From positions 1-64,000 of the forward strand of contig DATAKK010000084.1 of NCBI GenBank assembly GCA_036261615.1: a stretch of 64,000 nucleotides of DNA, read 5' to 3'. Of the stretch, positions 53,805 through 62,937 are shown piece after piece; positions within the stretch are counted from its first letter, which is position 1, and each line of letters begins with the position of its first letter. This DNA comes from JAJYQH01 sp036261615 (GTDB taxonomy: Bacteria; Actinomycetota; Actinomycetes; Propionibacteriales; Propionibacteriaceae). A model generated the notes under the pieces. The model worked only from the letters and a program-made list of their open reading frames with translations, was not told where the DNA came from and searched no databases. The translations under genes and the position numbers were made by a program.

Positions 53805-54812
53805 GTGAGTCCCGCAGCCCAGCGTCCCCCGGCAACCCGGGCACCCGCGCCCGCCCTCGGCTCGGCCGTCCTCGTGTTCGGCTCCGAGTCCCTGCTGGCG
53901 GAGCGGGCCGTGTCCCAGCGGGTGGCGGCCGCCCGGCGGGAGGTGCCGGAGGCCGAACTCGTCGAGGTCGAGGCGGCAGACCTGGTCGGCAACCGGCTCA
54001 CCGAACTCACCGGGGGGTCGCTGTTCGCCGCGGCCACGGTGGCGATCGTCCGCGACCTCGGCAACCTGCCCGCCGAGCTGCATGAGGCCCTCGTCGCCGT
54101 CGCCTCCCAGCCTGGGCCAGACCTCTGTCTCGTGCTCGTGCACGGCGGCGGCACGAAGGCCAAGTCGCTGGTCGACGCGCTGCGCAAGGCCGGCGTCGAG
54201 CGGGTGGAGGCGGCTCCGATCAAGGCGTGGGAGGTGCCGGGGTTCGCCGTGCAGGAGGCCCGGCACCAGCGGCTGCCGCTCGACCAGGAGGCCGCGCAGG
54301 CGCTCGTCGACGCCGTCGGGGCCGACCTCCGTACGATCGTCGGGGCCATCGCCCAGCTGAAGTCCGACGCCGCGGGTCAGACGGTCACCGCGGCCTTCGT
54401 CACCCGCTACTTCGCCGGCCGGGCCGAGGTCACGAGCTTCGCCGTCACCGACGAAGTGCTGCGGCAGCGCCGGGACGCCGCCCTCGAGAAGCTGCGCTGG
54501 GCGCTGGGCACGGGCGTCGCCCCCGTGCTCGTCACCAGCGCCGTCGCCGCCTCGCTGCGGGCCCTCGGCAAGTACCACGACCTGCGCTCCGCCCGGCTGT
54601 CCGACGCGGAGGTGGCCCGCGAGATCGAGGTGCCCCCGTGGAAGGTGAAGGATCTCGCCCGTCAGTCCCGCGTGTGGACCGCGGCCGCGGTCTCCAGGGC
54701 TCTCCGCCGGGTCGCGCGGGCCGACGCCGACGTCAAGGGGGCGGCGTCCGACGCCGAGTTCGCCCTCGAGCAGATGGTGCTCGACGTCATCGCGATCGGC
54801 GAGGCGGGCTGA
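53805..54812 (+). CDS. holA: DNA polymerase III delta subunit
   Basis: Clamp-loader wrench subunit, 335 residues, opening the beta clamp. The N-terminal fold AVLVFGSESLLAERAV and the helical AAA-like collar domain (LDQEAAQALVDAVGADLRTIVGAIAQLKSDA) match the family. It lacks a Walker A motif, as is normal for delta. GTG at 53805 follows comEC and a CATGCT box 6 bases upstream; comEC-holA-rpsT-lepA is the conserved actinobacterial order. Confidence 0.92.
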   Translation: MSPAAQRPPATRAPAPALGSAVLVFGSESLLAERAVSQRVAAARREVPEAELVEVEAADLVGNRLTELTGGSLFAAATVAIVRDLGNLPAELHEALVAVASQPGPDLCLVLVHGGGTKAKSLVDALRKAGVERVEAAPIKAWEVPGFAVQEARHQRLPLDQEAAQALVDAVGADLRTIVGAIAQLKSDAAGQTVTAAFVTRYFAGRAEVTSFAVTDEVLRQRRDAALEKLRWALGTGVAPVLVTSAVAASLRALGKYHDLRSARLSDAEVAREIEVPPWKVKDLARQSRVWTAAAVSRALRRVARADADVKGAASDAEFALEQMVLDVIAIGEAG

Positions 54813-54852
54813 GCACGCCGCGCATGCTCGTCAGGCGTGCGGGGACGCCGAA

Positions 54853-54891
54853 CGCCAGCGCCCGATCCCCAGTCGGATCGTGACGCTGGCG
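54853..54891. terminator. Bidirectional terminator between holA and rpsT
   Basis: Outer arms CGCCAGCG (54853-54860) and CGCTGGCG (54884-54891) enclose CGATCC (54863-54868) and GGATCG (54875-54880). It is symmetric and lies between convergent genes. Confidence 0.75.
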
Positions 54892-54915
54892 CGTGGAACT
54901 GTCAGGGGCGCTCGG

Positions 54916-55176
54916 TCAGAGCGCGTCGGCGGCGCGGGAGATGGCCGACTTGCGGTTGGCGGCCTGGTTGCGGTGAATGACGCCCTTCGACACGGCCTTG
55001 TCGAGCGCGCGGTTGGCGGTGCGAGCGAGCAGCTCGGCCTTCTCGTTGTCACCGGCGGCCACGGCCTCGCGGAAGCGACGCACGTGCGTGCGCAGCGCCG
55101 ACTTCACGGCCTTGTTGCGCTGGCGCGCCTTCTCGTTGGTCTTGATGCGCTTCATCTGCGACTTGATGTTTGCCAC
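54916..55176 (-). CDS. rpsT: 30S ribosomal protein S20
   Basis: An 86-residue basic helical protein starting ANIKSQMKRIKTNEKARQRN, which binds 16S rRNA helices early in assembly. GTG at 55176 has AAAGAGG upstream. The reverse orientation between holA and lepA is usual. A TAGATT-like -10 on the minus strand lies about 100 bases upstream. Confidence 0.96.
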   Translation of the reverse strand: MANIKSQMKRIKTNEKARQRNKAVKSALRTHVRRFREAVAAGDNEKAELLARTANRALDKAVSKGVIHRNQAANRKSAISRAADAL

Positions 55177-55442
55177 GGGGCAAGCCTCTTTACACCTGGT
55201 CGGACTGGGAGATTCTGTGAGCCGGGAGAGGCACGCCGGAGCGTGCGCCCTTCGACGCGACGAGCCAATCTATCATCGAGCCGGAAGCCGCCCCAAATCG
55301 GACGCCGTCACCCACCGCGGCGCCCCCACGGCCGCGCCCGCGCATCGGCGGGTCCGTGAGAGGATGGCACTCTGCCTGGCGAGCGCCCCTTCGCGGCGCG
55401 GCCGCTCCCTGACGAACGACCTGGAAGACGAACTGGAATCGC

Positions 55443-57287
55443 ATGCCCGCACCTGCCCCCGGACGCACCGATCCGACGATCATCCGCAACTTCTCCATCA
55501 TCGCCCACATCGACCACGGCAAGTCGACGCTGGCCGACCGCATGCTGCAGTTGACCGAGGTCGTCGACCCCCGGGCGATGCGCGCGCAGTACCTCGACCG
55601 CATGGACATCGAGCGCGAGCGCGGCATCACCATCAAGTCCCAGGCGGTGCGCATGCCGTGGTCGCACGACGGGACGACCCACGTGCTCAACATGATCGAC
55701 ACGCCCGGTCACGTCGACTTCACCTACGAGGTGTCGCGCTCGCTGGCCGCGTGCGAGGGCGCCGTGCTGCTCGTCGACGCCGCGCAGGGGATCGAGGCGC
55801 AGACCCTGGCCAACCTCTATCTGGCCCTGGAGGCCGACCTCCACATCATTCCGGTGCTCAACAAGATCGACCTGCCCAGCGCCCAACCCGAGAAGTACGC
55901 CGAGGAGCTGGCCAACATCATCGGCTGCGATCCGGGCGACGTGCTGCGGGTGTCGGCGAAGACCGGTGAGGGCGTGCGGGAACTGCTCGACCAGATCGTC
56001 CGGCAGGTGCCGGCCCCGGTCGGCGACCCGGACGCCGCGGTCCGCGCACTGATCTTCGACTCGGTCTACGACACCTACCGGGGCGTGGTCACCTACATCC
56101 GCGTGGTGGACGGGGCACTGTCGCACCGCGACCGGATCCTCATGATGTCGACGCGCACCACCCACGAGGTGCTGGAGATGGGCGTGATCTCGCCGGAGCC
56201 CATCAAGTCCCAGGGGCTGGGCGTCGGCGAGGTCGGCTACCTCATCACCGGCGTCAAGGACGTGCGCCACTCGCGCGTCGGCGACACCGTCACCCTGGCG
56301 GGCCGTCCCGCCACCCGTGAGCTCGCCGGTTATCGCCATCCCAAGCCGATGGTCTACGCGGGCCTCTACCCGATCGACGGCGACGACTTCCCCGAGCTCC
56401 GCGAGGCGCTGGAGAAGCTCCAGCTCAACGACGCGGCCCTCACCTACGAGCCCGAGACCTCCGGGGCCCTCGGCTTCGGCTTCCGGGTCGGCTTCCTCGG
56501 GCTGCTGCACATGGAGATCGTCCGCGAGCGGCTCGAGCGGGAGTTCAACCTCGACCTCATCAGCACCGCCCCGAACGTGGTCTACCGGGTGGTCATGGAG
56601 GACGGCACCGAGCATGTGGTGACCAACCCCAGCGAATACCCGGAGGGGAAGATCTCAGAGGTCTTCGAGCCGGTGGTGAAGGCGACCCTGCTGTCGCCGA
56701 GCGACTACATCGGCACGCTCATGGAGCTGTGCCAGACCCGCCGCGGCGTCCAGCTGGGCATGGACTACCTGTCGGCCGACCGGGTGGAGATGCGCTACAC
56801 GCTGCCGCTCGCCGAGATCGTCTTCGACTTCTTCGACGCGCTCAAGTCGCGCACCAAGGGCTACGCCTCCCTCGACTACGAGGACGCGGGCGAGCAGGCG
56901 GCCGACCTCGTCAAGGTCGACATCCTCCTGCACGGCGACCCGGTCGACGCGTTCAGCGCGATCGTGCACAAGGACAAGGCGTACCAGTACGGGGTGGCGA
57001 TGGCTGCCAAGCTCAAGGAGCTCATCCCGCGCCAGCAGTTCGAGGTGCCCATCCAGGCGGCGATCGGCGCTCGGGTCATCGCCCGGGAGACGATCCGCGC
57101 CCTGCGCAAGGACGTCCTCGCCAAGTGCTACGGCGGCGACATCACCCGCAAGCGCAAGCTGCTCGAGAAGCAGAAGGAGGGCAAGAAGCGGATGAAGATG
57201 GTCGGCCGCGTCGAGGTGCCCCAGGAGGCGTTCGTCGCCGCGCTGCAGACGGGCGAGGGTGGCGGCAAGGAGAAGAAGCCCAGCTGA
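55443..57287 (+). CDS. lepA: Elongation factor 4 (LepA)
   Basis: A translational GTPase, 614 residues, acting on stalled or mis-translocated ribosomes and in 30S assembly. G1 AHIDHGKST, G3 DTPGHVDF and G4 NKIDLPSA are intact. The C-terminal LepA-specific domain ends GKKRMKMVGRVEVPQEAF. ATG at 55443 opens the family N-terminus. Its usual neighbour hemW is displaced 3.3 kb downstream by a reversed sugar ABC operon. Confidence 0.96.
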   Translation: MPAPAPGRTDPTIIRNFSIIAHIDHGKSTLADRMLQLTEVVDPRAMRAQYLDRMDIERERGITIKSQAVRMPWSHDGTTHVLNMIDTPGHVDFTYEVSRSLAACEGAVLLVDAAQGIEAQTLANLYLALEADLHIIPVLNKIDLPSAQPEKYAEELANIIGCDPGDVLRVSAKTGEGVRELLDQIVRQVPAPVGDPDAAVRALIFDSVYDTYRGVVTYIRVVDGALSHRDRILMMSTRTTHEVLEMGVISPEPIKSQGLGVGEVGYLITGVKDVRHSRVGDTVTLAGRPATRELAGYRHPKPMVYAGLYPIDGDDFPELREALEKLQLNDAALTYEPETSGALGFGFRVGFLGLLHMEIVRERLEREFNLDLISTAPNVVYRVVMEDGTEHVVTNPSEYPEGKISEVFEPVVKATLLSPSDYIGTLMELCQTRRGVQLGMDYLSADRVEMRYTLPLAEIVFDFFDALKSRTKGYASLDYEDAGEQAADLVKVDILLHGDPVDAFSAIVHKDKAYQYGVAMAAKLKELIPRQQFEVPIQAAIGARVIARETIRALRKDVLAKCYGGDITRKRKLLEKQKEGKKRMKMVGRVEVPQEAFVAALQTGEGGGKEKKPS

Positions 57288-57291
57288 GGCT

Positions 57292-57311
57292 GCCGCCCCG
57301 GCGGGGACGGC
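57292..57311. terminator. Hairpin between lepA and the ABC operon
   Basis: GCCGCCCC (57292-57299) and GGGG-A-CGGC (57303-57311) pair around a GGC loop with one bulge. It lies between convergent genes and could stop both. Confidence 0.6.
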
Positions 57312-57313
57312 CC

Positions 57314-58153
57314 TCAGCGCAGCCCGGTGGTCTCGACGCCCTGGACGAGGAACCGCTGCAGGAACAGGAACACCAGCAGCACCGGGATCACGGCCACGAG
57401 CGCTCCGGCGAACAGCTCCGGGTAGTTGACCAGCTGCGACGTCATGAACTGGCTGAGCGTCACCTGGACGGTGCGGGTGCCGTTGCGGGTGACGAGCATC
57501 GGCCACAGGAACGCGTTCCACGACCCGATGAAGATGATCGTGCCGACCGCGCCGATGATTCCCATCGAGTTGGGCACCACCACCTGCCAGAACGTGCGCC
57601 ACGGGTTCGCGCCGTCGATGAGGGCGGCCTCCTCCAGTTCCTTCGGGAACCCGAGGAACGACTGCCGGAACATGTAGGTGGCGAACGCCGAGAACATGCC
57701 GGGGACGATGAGGCCGCGGAAGGTGTCGATCCACCCGAGGGCCGAGGTCATGACGAACGTCGGGATGAACGTCACCGCGGCCGGCACCATGAGGGTGAAG
57801 ATCGTCAGCGCCGAGAGGATCCGCGCCACCCGGTGGGTGTAGCGGGCCAGGGCGTAGCCGGCGAGCAGGGCGACGACCACCGTGAGCCCGGTCTGCACCA
57901 CGGCCATGACCGCCGAGTGCCACAGGGACGCCCCCATCTCGACGTCGGAGTTGGTGAACAGCTGGGTGATGTTGTCGAGGTTCCACTGGTCGGGCAGCCA
58001 CTGCCACTGGGCGGCCGCGATCAGCCGTGACGACGCGAACGCGTTGCGCAGGATCACGTAGAACGGCAGGAGGAACAGCACCGCGAGCACGGCGAGCACG
58101 ATGTAGCGCACGACCACGAGCACCCGGGCCGACCGGCCGCGCACAGCCCTCAT
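57314..58153 (-). CDS. Sugar ABC transporter permease (MalG type)
   Basis: A 279-residue permease with six transmembrane helices. The conserved cytoplasmic loop that docks the ATPase is visible at FPKELEEAALIDGANPWRTFW. The FLLPFYVILRNAF start and overall pattern place it in the MalG/CUT1 group. The start overlaps the upstream permease by 4 bases (ATGA). No ATPase gene is adjacent, so an MsiK-like shared ATPase elsewhere is probably used. Confidence 0.9.
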   Translation of the reverse strand: MRAVRGRSARVLVVVRYIVLAVLAVLFLLPFYVILRNAFASSRLIAAAQWQWLPDQWNLDNITQLFTNSDVEMGASLWHSAVMAVVQTGLTVVVALLAGYALARYTHRVARILSALTIFTLMVPAAVTFIPTFVMTSALGWIDTFRGLIVPGMFSAFATYMFRQSFLGFPKELEEAALIDGANPWRTFWQVVVPNSMGIIGAVGTIIFIGSWNAFLWPMLVTRNGTRTVQVTLSQFMTSQLVNYPELFAGALVAVIPVLLVFLFLQRFLVQGVETTGLR

Positions 58154-59139
58154 CGCTCGTCCCTCTCCACGCCGCGGTTGGTGAGCCAGTTCTGGGCGAC
58201 GCCGAACACGACGATGATCGCGGTGAGGATCATCGTCCCGGCACCGCCGAGGCCGAGGTCCTGGTTCGAGCCGCCGAGGCTGATGACGAACAGGTGCACC
58301 AGCGGCGGCCGCCCGTACGGCGGGTAGGTGCCGTTGACGCCGGACAGTAGGTTCCAGAACTCGTCGAACGCCTGGAACGCGTTGATGAGCAGCAGCATGA
58401 GCACCGCCGCACTGGTGGCACGCAGTTGGGGGAGCGTGATGTAGCGCAGCAGCCGCCAGCCGGCCGCGCCGTCGATGGCGGCCGCCTCGTAGGTCTCCTG
58501 CGGGATCCGGTTGAGGCCGGCGATGAGCAGGATCATGTAGAAGCCGACCTGCAGCCACAGCCGCAGGGAGACCAGCGCCACCCAGTAGCCGTAGTTGGCC
58601 CCGCCCAGCCAGTCGATGTTCGACCCGCCGAACTTGCGCAGCATCGAGTTGATGAGCCCGAACCGGCCGCCGTTGAAGAACGAGATGCGCCAGATCATCG
58701 CGGCGATGACGTACGACACGGCGGTGGGGATGAAGAACACCGACCGGAAGAAGGCCTGGGCCACCCGGAGCCCGTTGAGCAGCAGGGCGAGGCCGAGTGA
58801 GCAGACGTAGGTGAGCGGGACGATGAGCACGGCGAACGCGACGAACACGAGCAGCGACGAGCGGAACTCGGGGTCGCTCAGCAGATAGGTGTAGTTGGCC
58901 CACCCGACGAACTTCGTCGGCGTCACCGTCGCCCGGGCCTCGAAGAACGACAGGTAGGCGCTCCACGCGATGGGCACGTAGACGAACACGAGCAGGCCGG
59001 CGAGGAACGGGAGGACGAACAGCCCGAACCAGAGGTTGCGGTCCTGACGGCCGCGCAGCCGGCGTCCCCATGTGGGACGCCGGCCGGCGGCGAGGGGTGC
59101 GATGCCGGGACCGCCCCGCGTGCCCGCGGGGGCGCTCAT
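58150..59139 (-). CDS. Sugar ABC transporter permease (MalF type)
   Basis: A 329-residue permease of the MalF/CUT1 group. A cytoplasmic basic N-terminus is followed by six transmembrane helices, and the ATPase-docking EAA loop is visible at IPQETYEAAAIDGAAGWR. It overlaps the binding-protein gene by one base and the second permease by four. With the two neighbours it forms a sugar import system. Confidence 0.9.
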   Translation of the reverse strand: MSAPAGTRGGPGIAPLAAGRRPTWGRRLRGRQDRNLWFGLFVLPFLAGLLVFVYVPIAWSAYLSFFEARATVTPTKFVGWANYTYLLSDPEFRSSLLVFVAFAVLIVPLTYVCSLGLALLLNGLRVAQAFFRSVFFIPTAVSYVIAAMIWRISFFNGGRFGLINSMLRKFGGSNIDWLGGANYGYWVALVSLRLWLQVGFYMILLIAGLNRIPQETYEAAAIDGAAGWRLLRYITLPQLRATSAAVLMLLLINAFQAFDEFWNLLSGVNGTYPPYGRPPLVHLFVISLGGSNQDLGLGGAGTMILTAIIVVFGVAQNWLTNRGVERDER

Positions 59140-60425
59140 CAGCCGTTGATTCGCTTGAGCTCGGAGACGGCCTTGTCACCCACCGGCTTGAACTCGCTGG
59201 CCGGGTCCGCGCCCTTGACGATGACGTTGGTCATCGCCGAGTTGAACGCGTCACCGATCGGTCCGGTCCACATGATGTCGGAGGCGAAGCCCTCCTTGGC
59301 CACCATGTCGGCGGCGTCCTTGCCCGGGCCCTGGGCGATCTTCGTGCACTGCGGCACGAGCGCGACCTGCGAGGGGATGTGGGTGCCGTAGCTGTTGGCG
59401 AAGTCGACCTGGTCGGCCGTCTGGTCGACCCACAGCCACTTGACGAACGCCTTGGCGGCGTCGACGTTCTTGCTCTTCGCCGCGACGCAGGAACTGTAGG
59501 CGCCGAACGGCACGGCCGGACGGCCCGAGGACCCCATCGCCGGGAAGGCCAGCACGCCGAAGTCGTTGCCGAACGCCTTCTGCACGTCGGGCATCGACCA
59601 GAGGCCGCCCCACTGCATCGCGGTCTCGCCGTTGATGAACGGGGACGCGTCGAACCAGTCCTTGGACGCCGACTTGAGCAGGGCGTTGCTCTTGTAGAAC
59701 GCCTGGTAGGCCTTCAGCGAGTCGTAGAAGTTGGGCTCGAGGAACCCGAGGCCGGTGCGGCCCGAGTTCAACTGCTCGAAGCCGGAGGCCCAGACGAACA
59801 TGTTGCCGAGCACACCGACCCCGCCGTCGTTGCCCGCGAAGAACCCGCCCATGTCCTTGGTGGTCTGCGCCCTGGCCGCGTCGACCAGCGCGGCGAAGGT
59901 CGTCGGCGGCTGCACGCCGGCCTTCTTCAGCAGCGAGGGCCGGTAGTAGAGCAGCTGCATGTCGATGACCTGCGGCACGGCCCAGATCTTCCCCTCGAAG
60001 GTGAGCCGCTTGATCACCGACTGGTTGAACTTGCTCACCGACGAGCCGAGGACGTCGGTCATGTCGACGACCTGGCCGCCCTTGATCATGTCGAGGGTGG
60101 GACCGTTGCCGTACTCGAACACGTCGGGGAAGGAGTTGGTGAGCAGGGCCGCTGGCACGGCGGTGTCGTAGTTACCCGCGTACCAGGTGACGTTGACGGT
60201 GGCGTCCGGGTAGGACGCGGCGTACTTGTTGACCGCCTCCTTCGTGCCGGCCTCGCCGTACTGGTGGTACCACTGCGCGAGGGTGGGCTTGGAGCCACCC
60301 GACGAGCCGGCGGACGAACTGCCCGAGTTGTTCGACAAGCCGTTGTTGCTGCCGCACGCGGCGAGGGCGGCGGTTGCCGCGAGCCCACCGGCGGCGGTGA
60401 GGAGATGGCGACGGGTGATCTGCAT
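59139..60425 (-). CDS. Sugar ABC transporter substrate-binding lipoprotein
   Basis: A 428-residue extracellular solute-binding protein (family 1). The signal peptide holds a twin-Arg pair (ITRRHLL) and a lipobox with the lipidated Cys24 (LAAC), followed by a Gly/Ser/Asn linker. The mature part has motifs such as FPDVFEYGNGPTLDMI and FINGETAMQWGG typical of sugar binders. It is the first gene of the three-gene import operon; the sugar is not predictable. Confidence 0.9.
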   Translation of the reverse strand: MQITRRHLLTAAGGLAATAALAACGSNNGLSNNSGSSSAGSSGGSKPTLAQWYHQYGEAGTKEAVNKYAASYPDATVNVTWYAGNYDTAVPAALLTNSFPDVFEYGNGPTLDMIKGGQVVDMTDVLGSSVSKFNQSVIKRLTFEGKIWAVPQVIDMQLLYYRPSLLKKAGVQPPTTFAALVDAARAQTTKDMGGFFAGNDGGVGVLGNMFVWASGFEQLNSGRTGLGFLEPNFYDSLKAYQAFYKSNALLKSASKDWFDASPFINGETAMQWGGLWSMPDVQKAFGNDFGVLAFPAMGSSGRPAVPFGAYSSCVAAKSKNVDAAKAFVKWLWVDQTADQVDFANSYGTHIPSQVALVPQCTKIAQGPGKDAADMVAKEGFASDIMWTGPIGDAFNSAMTNVIVKGADPASEFKPVGDKAVSELKRING

Positions 60426-60432
60426 GTCGCGG

Positions 60433-60445
60433 AGTCTACCGGTAG
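60433..60445 (-). promoter_or_regulatory. -10 box and palindromic operator of the sugar ABC operon
   Basis: TAGACT on the minus strand (60433-60438) ends 7 bases before ATG 60425. It overlaps the perfect palindrome CTACCGGTAG (60436-60445), whose central CG step suits a LacI-family repressor. No regulator gene is nearby. Confidence 0.5.
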
Positions 60446-60585
60446 CAACACCCCAAGTAGCGGCGCTCTCACCCGCATGGGGGAGGGGGTATGTCGTGAC
60501 AAAGTGGGGCCTGCGGCCCCGTGCTGGAGGTCGCTCCCGGTCGGAGCCGCCGCCCCGGTCAGGGGTGCCCGAGAGCGTCCTGGCG

Positions 60586-60591
60586 TACCCT
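60586..60591 (+). promoter_or_regulatory. -10 box of hemW
   Basis: TACCCT ends 7 bases before ATG 60599; no ribosome site between. Confidence 0.4.
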
Positions 60592-60598
60592 CGCCCTC

Positions 60599-61813
60599 AT
60601 GCCGTCGACCCCGCCCCCCGGAGACCCGGTGCCGCCCGACGGCGTTCTGCCGGAGGCCGCACTCGCTGAGGTGGACGCCGCGCCGCTCGGGGTCTACCTG
60701 CACGTGCCGTTCTGCGCCGTGCGCTGCGGCTACTGCGACTTCAACACCTACTCGCCCGACCAGGTCGACGCGGACGCCGTCACGGTCTGGGCCCGCTCGG
60801 CGCACGCGGAGATCGACCTCGCCCGCCGCGTGCTCGGCGACGCCGCCCCGCGGCTCTCGACCGTCTTCGTCGGCGGCGGCACGCCGACGCTCGCACCCGC
60901 AAGCATGCTCGGCAGCCTGCTCCATCACCTGCGGGACGCCTTCGGGCTCGAGCCGGACGCCGAGGTGACCACCGAGGCCAATCCGGAGACCGTGGGCCCG
61001 GCGCTGCTCGACGACCTGCTCGGCGCCGGGTTCACCCGGCTCTCGCTGGGCATGCAGTCGTCGGTGCCGCACGTGCTCCGGGTGCTCGACCGGGTGCACA
61101 CCCCCGGCCGCGCCCTCGAAGCGGCCCGCCAGGCGAGGGCCGCCGGGTTCGTCGACATCTCCCTCGACCTCATCTACGGCACGCCTGGGGAGTCGATGGA
61201 CGACTGGCGGGCCTCCCTGGAGGCCGCGCTCGGGGTCGATCCCGATCACCTCAGCGCCTACGCCCTCATCGTCGAGGACGGCACCGCCCTGGCCGGCCGC
61301 ATCCGTCGCGGACAGGTGGCGGCGCCCGACGACGACGACCTCGCCGACAAGTACCTCGTCACCGAGGAGCTGCTCACCGGGGCCGGGTTCGAGTGGTACG
61401 AGGTGAGCAACTGGAGCCGGGGGCCGGCCCACCGCTCCCGGCACAACCTCGCCTACTGGCGGGGTCACAACTGGTGGGGCATCGGGCCGGGGGCGCACTC
61501 CCACGTGGGCGGCGTCCGGTGGTGGAACGTGCGGCACCCGCGCCGCTACGGCGCCCTTCTCGCCGAGGGGCGCAGCCCCGGCGAGGGGCGGGAGGTGCTG
61601 GACGCCGGCGAGCGCCGGGTCGAGCGGGTGCTGCTGGAACTGCGGATCGCCGACGGGCTGCCGCTGGACGTGCTCACGCCGACCGAGCGGGCCCGGGTCG
61701 CCGGGCTCGTCGACGACGGCCTGCTCGCCGTGCGGGGGGACGGGGCCCGGCTCGTGCTCACCCTCCGGGGGCGGTTGCTCGCGGACGCCGTCGTCCGCCG
61801 GCTCCTGGACTGA
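60599..61813 (+). CDS. hemW: Radical SAM haem chaperone HemW
   Basis: A radical-SAM protein that binds haem and passes it to membrane haem proteins; older annotations call it oxygen-independent coproporphyrinogen oxidase-like. The cluster cysteines are Cys39, Cys43 and Cys46 in VPFCAVRCGYCDF. The HemW-type region GGGTPTL, NPET and RLSLGMQS follows, and the C-terminal HemN_C-like domain is present. Length 404 residues. It lacks the N-terminal substrate motif of true HemN, supporting HemW. Confidence 0.92.
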   Translation: MPSTPPPGDPVPPDGVLPEAALAEVDAAPLGVYLHVPFCAVRCGYCDFNTYSPDQVDADAVTVWARSAHAEIDLARRVLGDAAPRLSTVFVGGGTPTLAPASMLGSLLHHLRDAFGLEPDAEVTTEANPETVGPALLDDLLGAGFTRLSLGMQSSVPHVLRVLDRVHTPGRALEAARQARAAGFVDISLDLIYGTPGESMDDWRASLEAALGVDPDHLSAYALIVEDGTALAGRIRRGQVAAPDDDDLADKYLVTEELLTGAGFEWYEVSNWSRGPAHRSRHNLAYWRGHNWWGIGPGAHSHVGGVRWWNVRHPRRYGALLAEGRSPGEGREVLDAGERRVERVLLELRIADGLPLDVLTPTERARVAGLVDDGLLAVRGDGARLVLTLRGRLLADAVVRRLLD

Positions 61814-61850
61814 CCGGGACCGGGCCCCGGGGGCGCGAGCCTCCTGGGCA

Positions 61851-61954
61851 GTGGCCACTTCTGGGTGGCTGTCGACCCTCAACCGGGCAATGTCCCGTTC
61901 CGGCTCGGGGCGGTGGCCACTTCTGGGTCGCTGTCGACCCTCAACCGGGCAGTG
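61851..61954. repeat. Two 42-bp near-identical direct repeats
   Basis: Units at 61851-61892 and 61913-61954 differ at only two positions. They begin GTGGCCACTTCTGGGT and end AACCGGGCARTG, with a 62-base period, in the 227-base gap between hemW and the DUF3097 gene. No coding function is visible. Confidence 0.85.
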
Positions 61955-62026
61955 CCCAGGTCCGGGCGACCAGGGGTCCTCCGGCGGGTGGGGGCGTGCC
62001 TCCCTCGCTCCGGCGGTGCCCTTGGG

Positions 62027-62032
62027 TAGCCT
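62027..62032 (+). promoter_or_regulatory. -10 box of the DUF3097 gene
   Basis: TAGCCT ends 8 bases before GTG 62041; no ribosome site between. Confidence 0.45.
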
Positions 62033-62040
62033 CACCCGGC

Positions 62041-62904
62041 GTGAGCTTCCCCTCCAAATACGGATCCGATGTGCTGTCGTCCGGGTGGCAGCAGGCAGGT
62101 CGCAAGATCTCCCGCGACCTCCCCCTCGAACTCGACCTGGTCGTCGAGGAGCCCCTCAGCGGGTTCTGCGGGGCGGTGGTCGGGTGGGAGAACGGCCTCG
62201 TCGTGCTCGAGGACCGGCACGCCAAGCGCCGCTCGTTCCCCGTCGGTCCGGGGTTCCTGCTCGACGGGGAGCCGGTCGCCCTGCGCATCCCCGCGCGCCA
62301 GGGCACGGCGAGGGCCGCCGACCGCACGGCGTCCGGGTCACGGAAGGGCGAGGCGGAGTCGGCGAAGGTGGCCCTGCCGAGCCGCATCTACGTCGAGGGC
62401 CGCCACGACGCCGAACTCGTCGAGAAGGTGTGGGGTGACGACCTGCGACACGTCGGCGTGGTCGTGGAGTTCCTCGGCGGCATCGACGATCTCGTCGGCG
62501 TCGTCGACGAGTTCCGGCCCGAGCCGGGCCGGAGGCTGGGCGTGCTCGTCGACCACCTCGTGCCCGGGTCGAAGGAGTCGCGGATCGCGGCCCAGGTGGG
62601 ACGCAGCGGCTACGGCGACTACGTGATGATCACCGGCCACCGGTTCATCGACGTGTGGAACGCCGTGCTTCCGGCCACCGTCGGTCTCAAGGCCTGGCCG
62701 GCGGTGCCCCGCGACGTGGACTTCAAGAAGGGGACGCTGGCGGCCCTCGGTCAACCCCACCGCGACCAGGCGGACATCGCCAGGGGCTGGCAGGCGATCC
62801 TCGGCCGGGTGCGGTCGTGGCGCGACCTCGATCCGCGTTTCAACACCGAGGTCGAGCGGCTCATCGACTTCGTCACCCAGGACCACCTCGACACCGACTC
62901 CTGA
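62041..62904 (+). CDS. DUF3097 protein
   Basis: A 287-residue soluble protein of the actinobacterial DUF3097 family, usually located near lepA-hemW and hrcA. It contains IYVEGRHDAELVEKVWGDDLR, which looks like the start of a TOPRIM-like fold with Glu and Asp-x-Asp-like acidic residues, and VDHLVPGSKESRIA. Function unknown. Here no hrcA or dnaJ follows. Confidence 0.85.
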   Translation: MSFPSKYGSDVLSSGWQQAGRKISRDLPLELDLVVEEPLSGFCGAVVGWENGLVVLEDRHAKRRSFPVGPGFLLDGEPVALRIPARQGTARAADRTASGSRKGEAESAKVALPSRIYVEGRHDAELVEKVWGDDLRHVGVVVEFLGGIDDLVGVVDEFRPEPGRRLGVLVDHLVPGSKESRIAAQVGRSGYGDYVMITGHRFIDVWNAVLPATVGLKAWPAVPRDVDFKKGTLAALGQPHRDQADIARGWQAILGRVRSWRDLDPRFNTEVERLIDFVTQDHLDTDS

Positions 62905-62937
62905 CGAACGGCATGCCACACGAGGGCGCGCCCGGGG

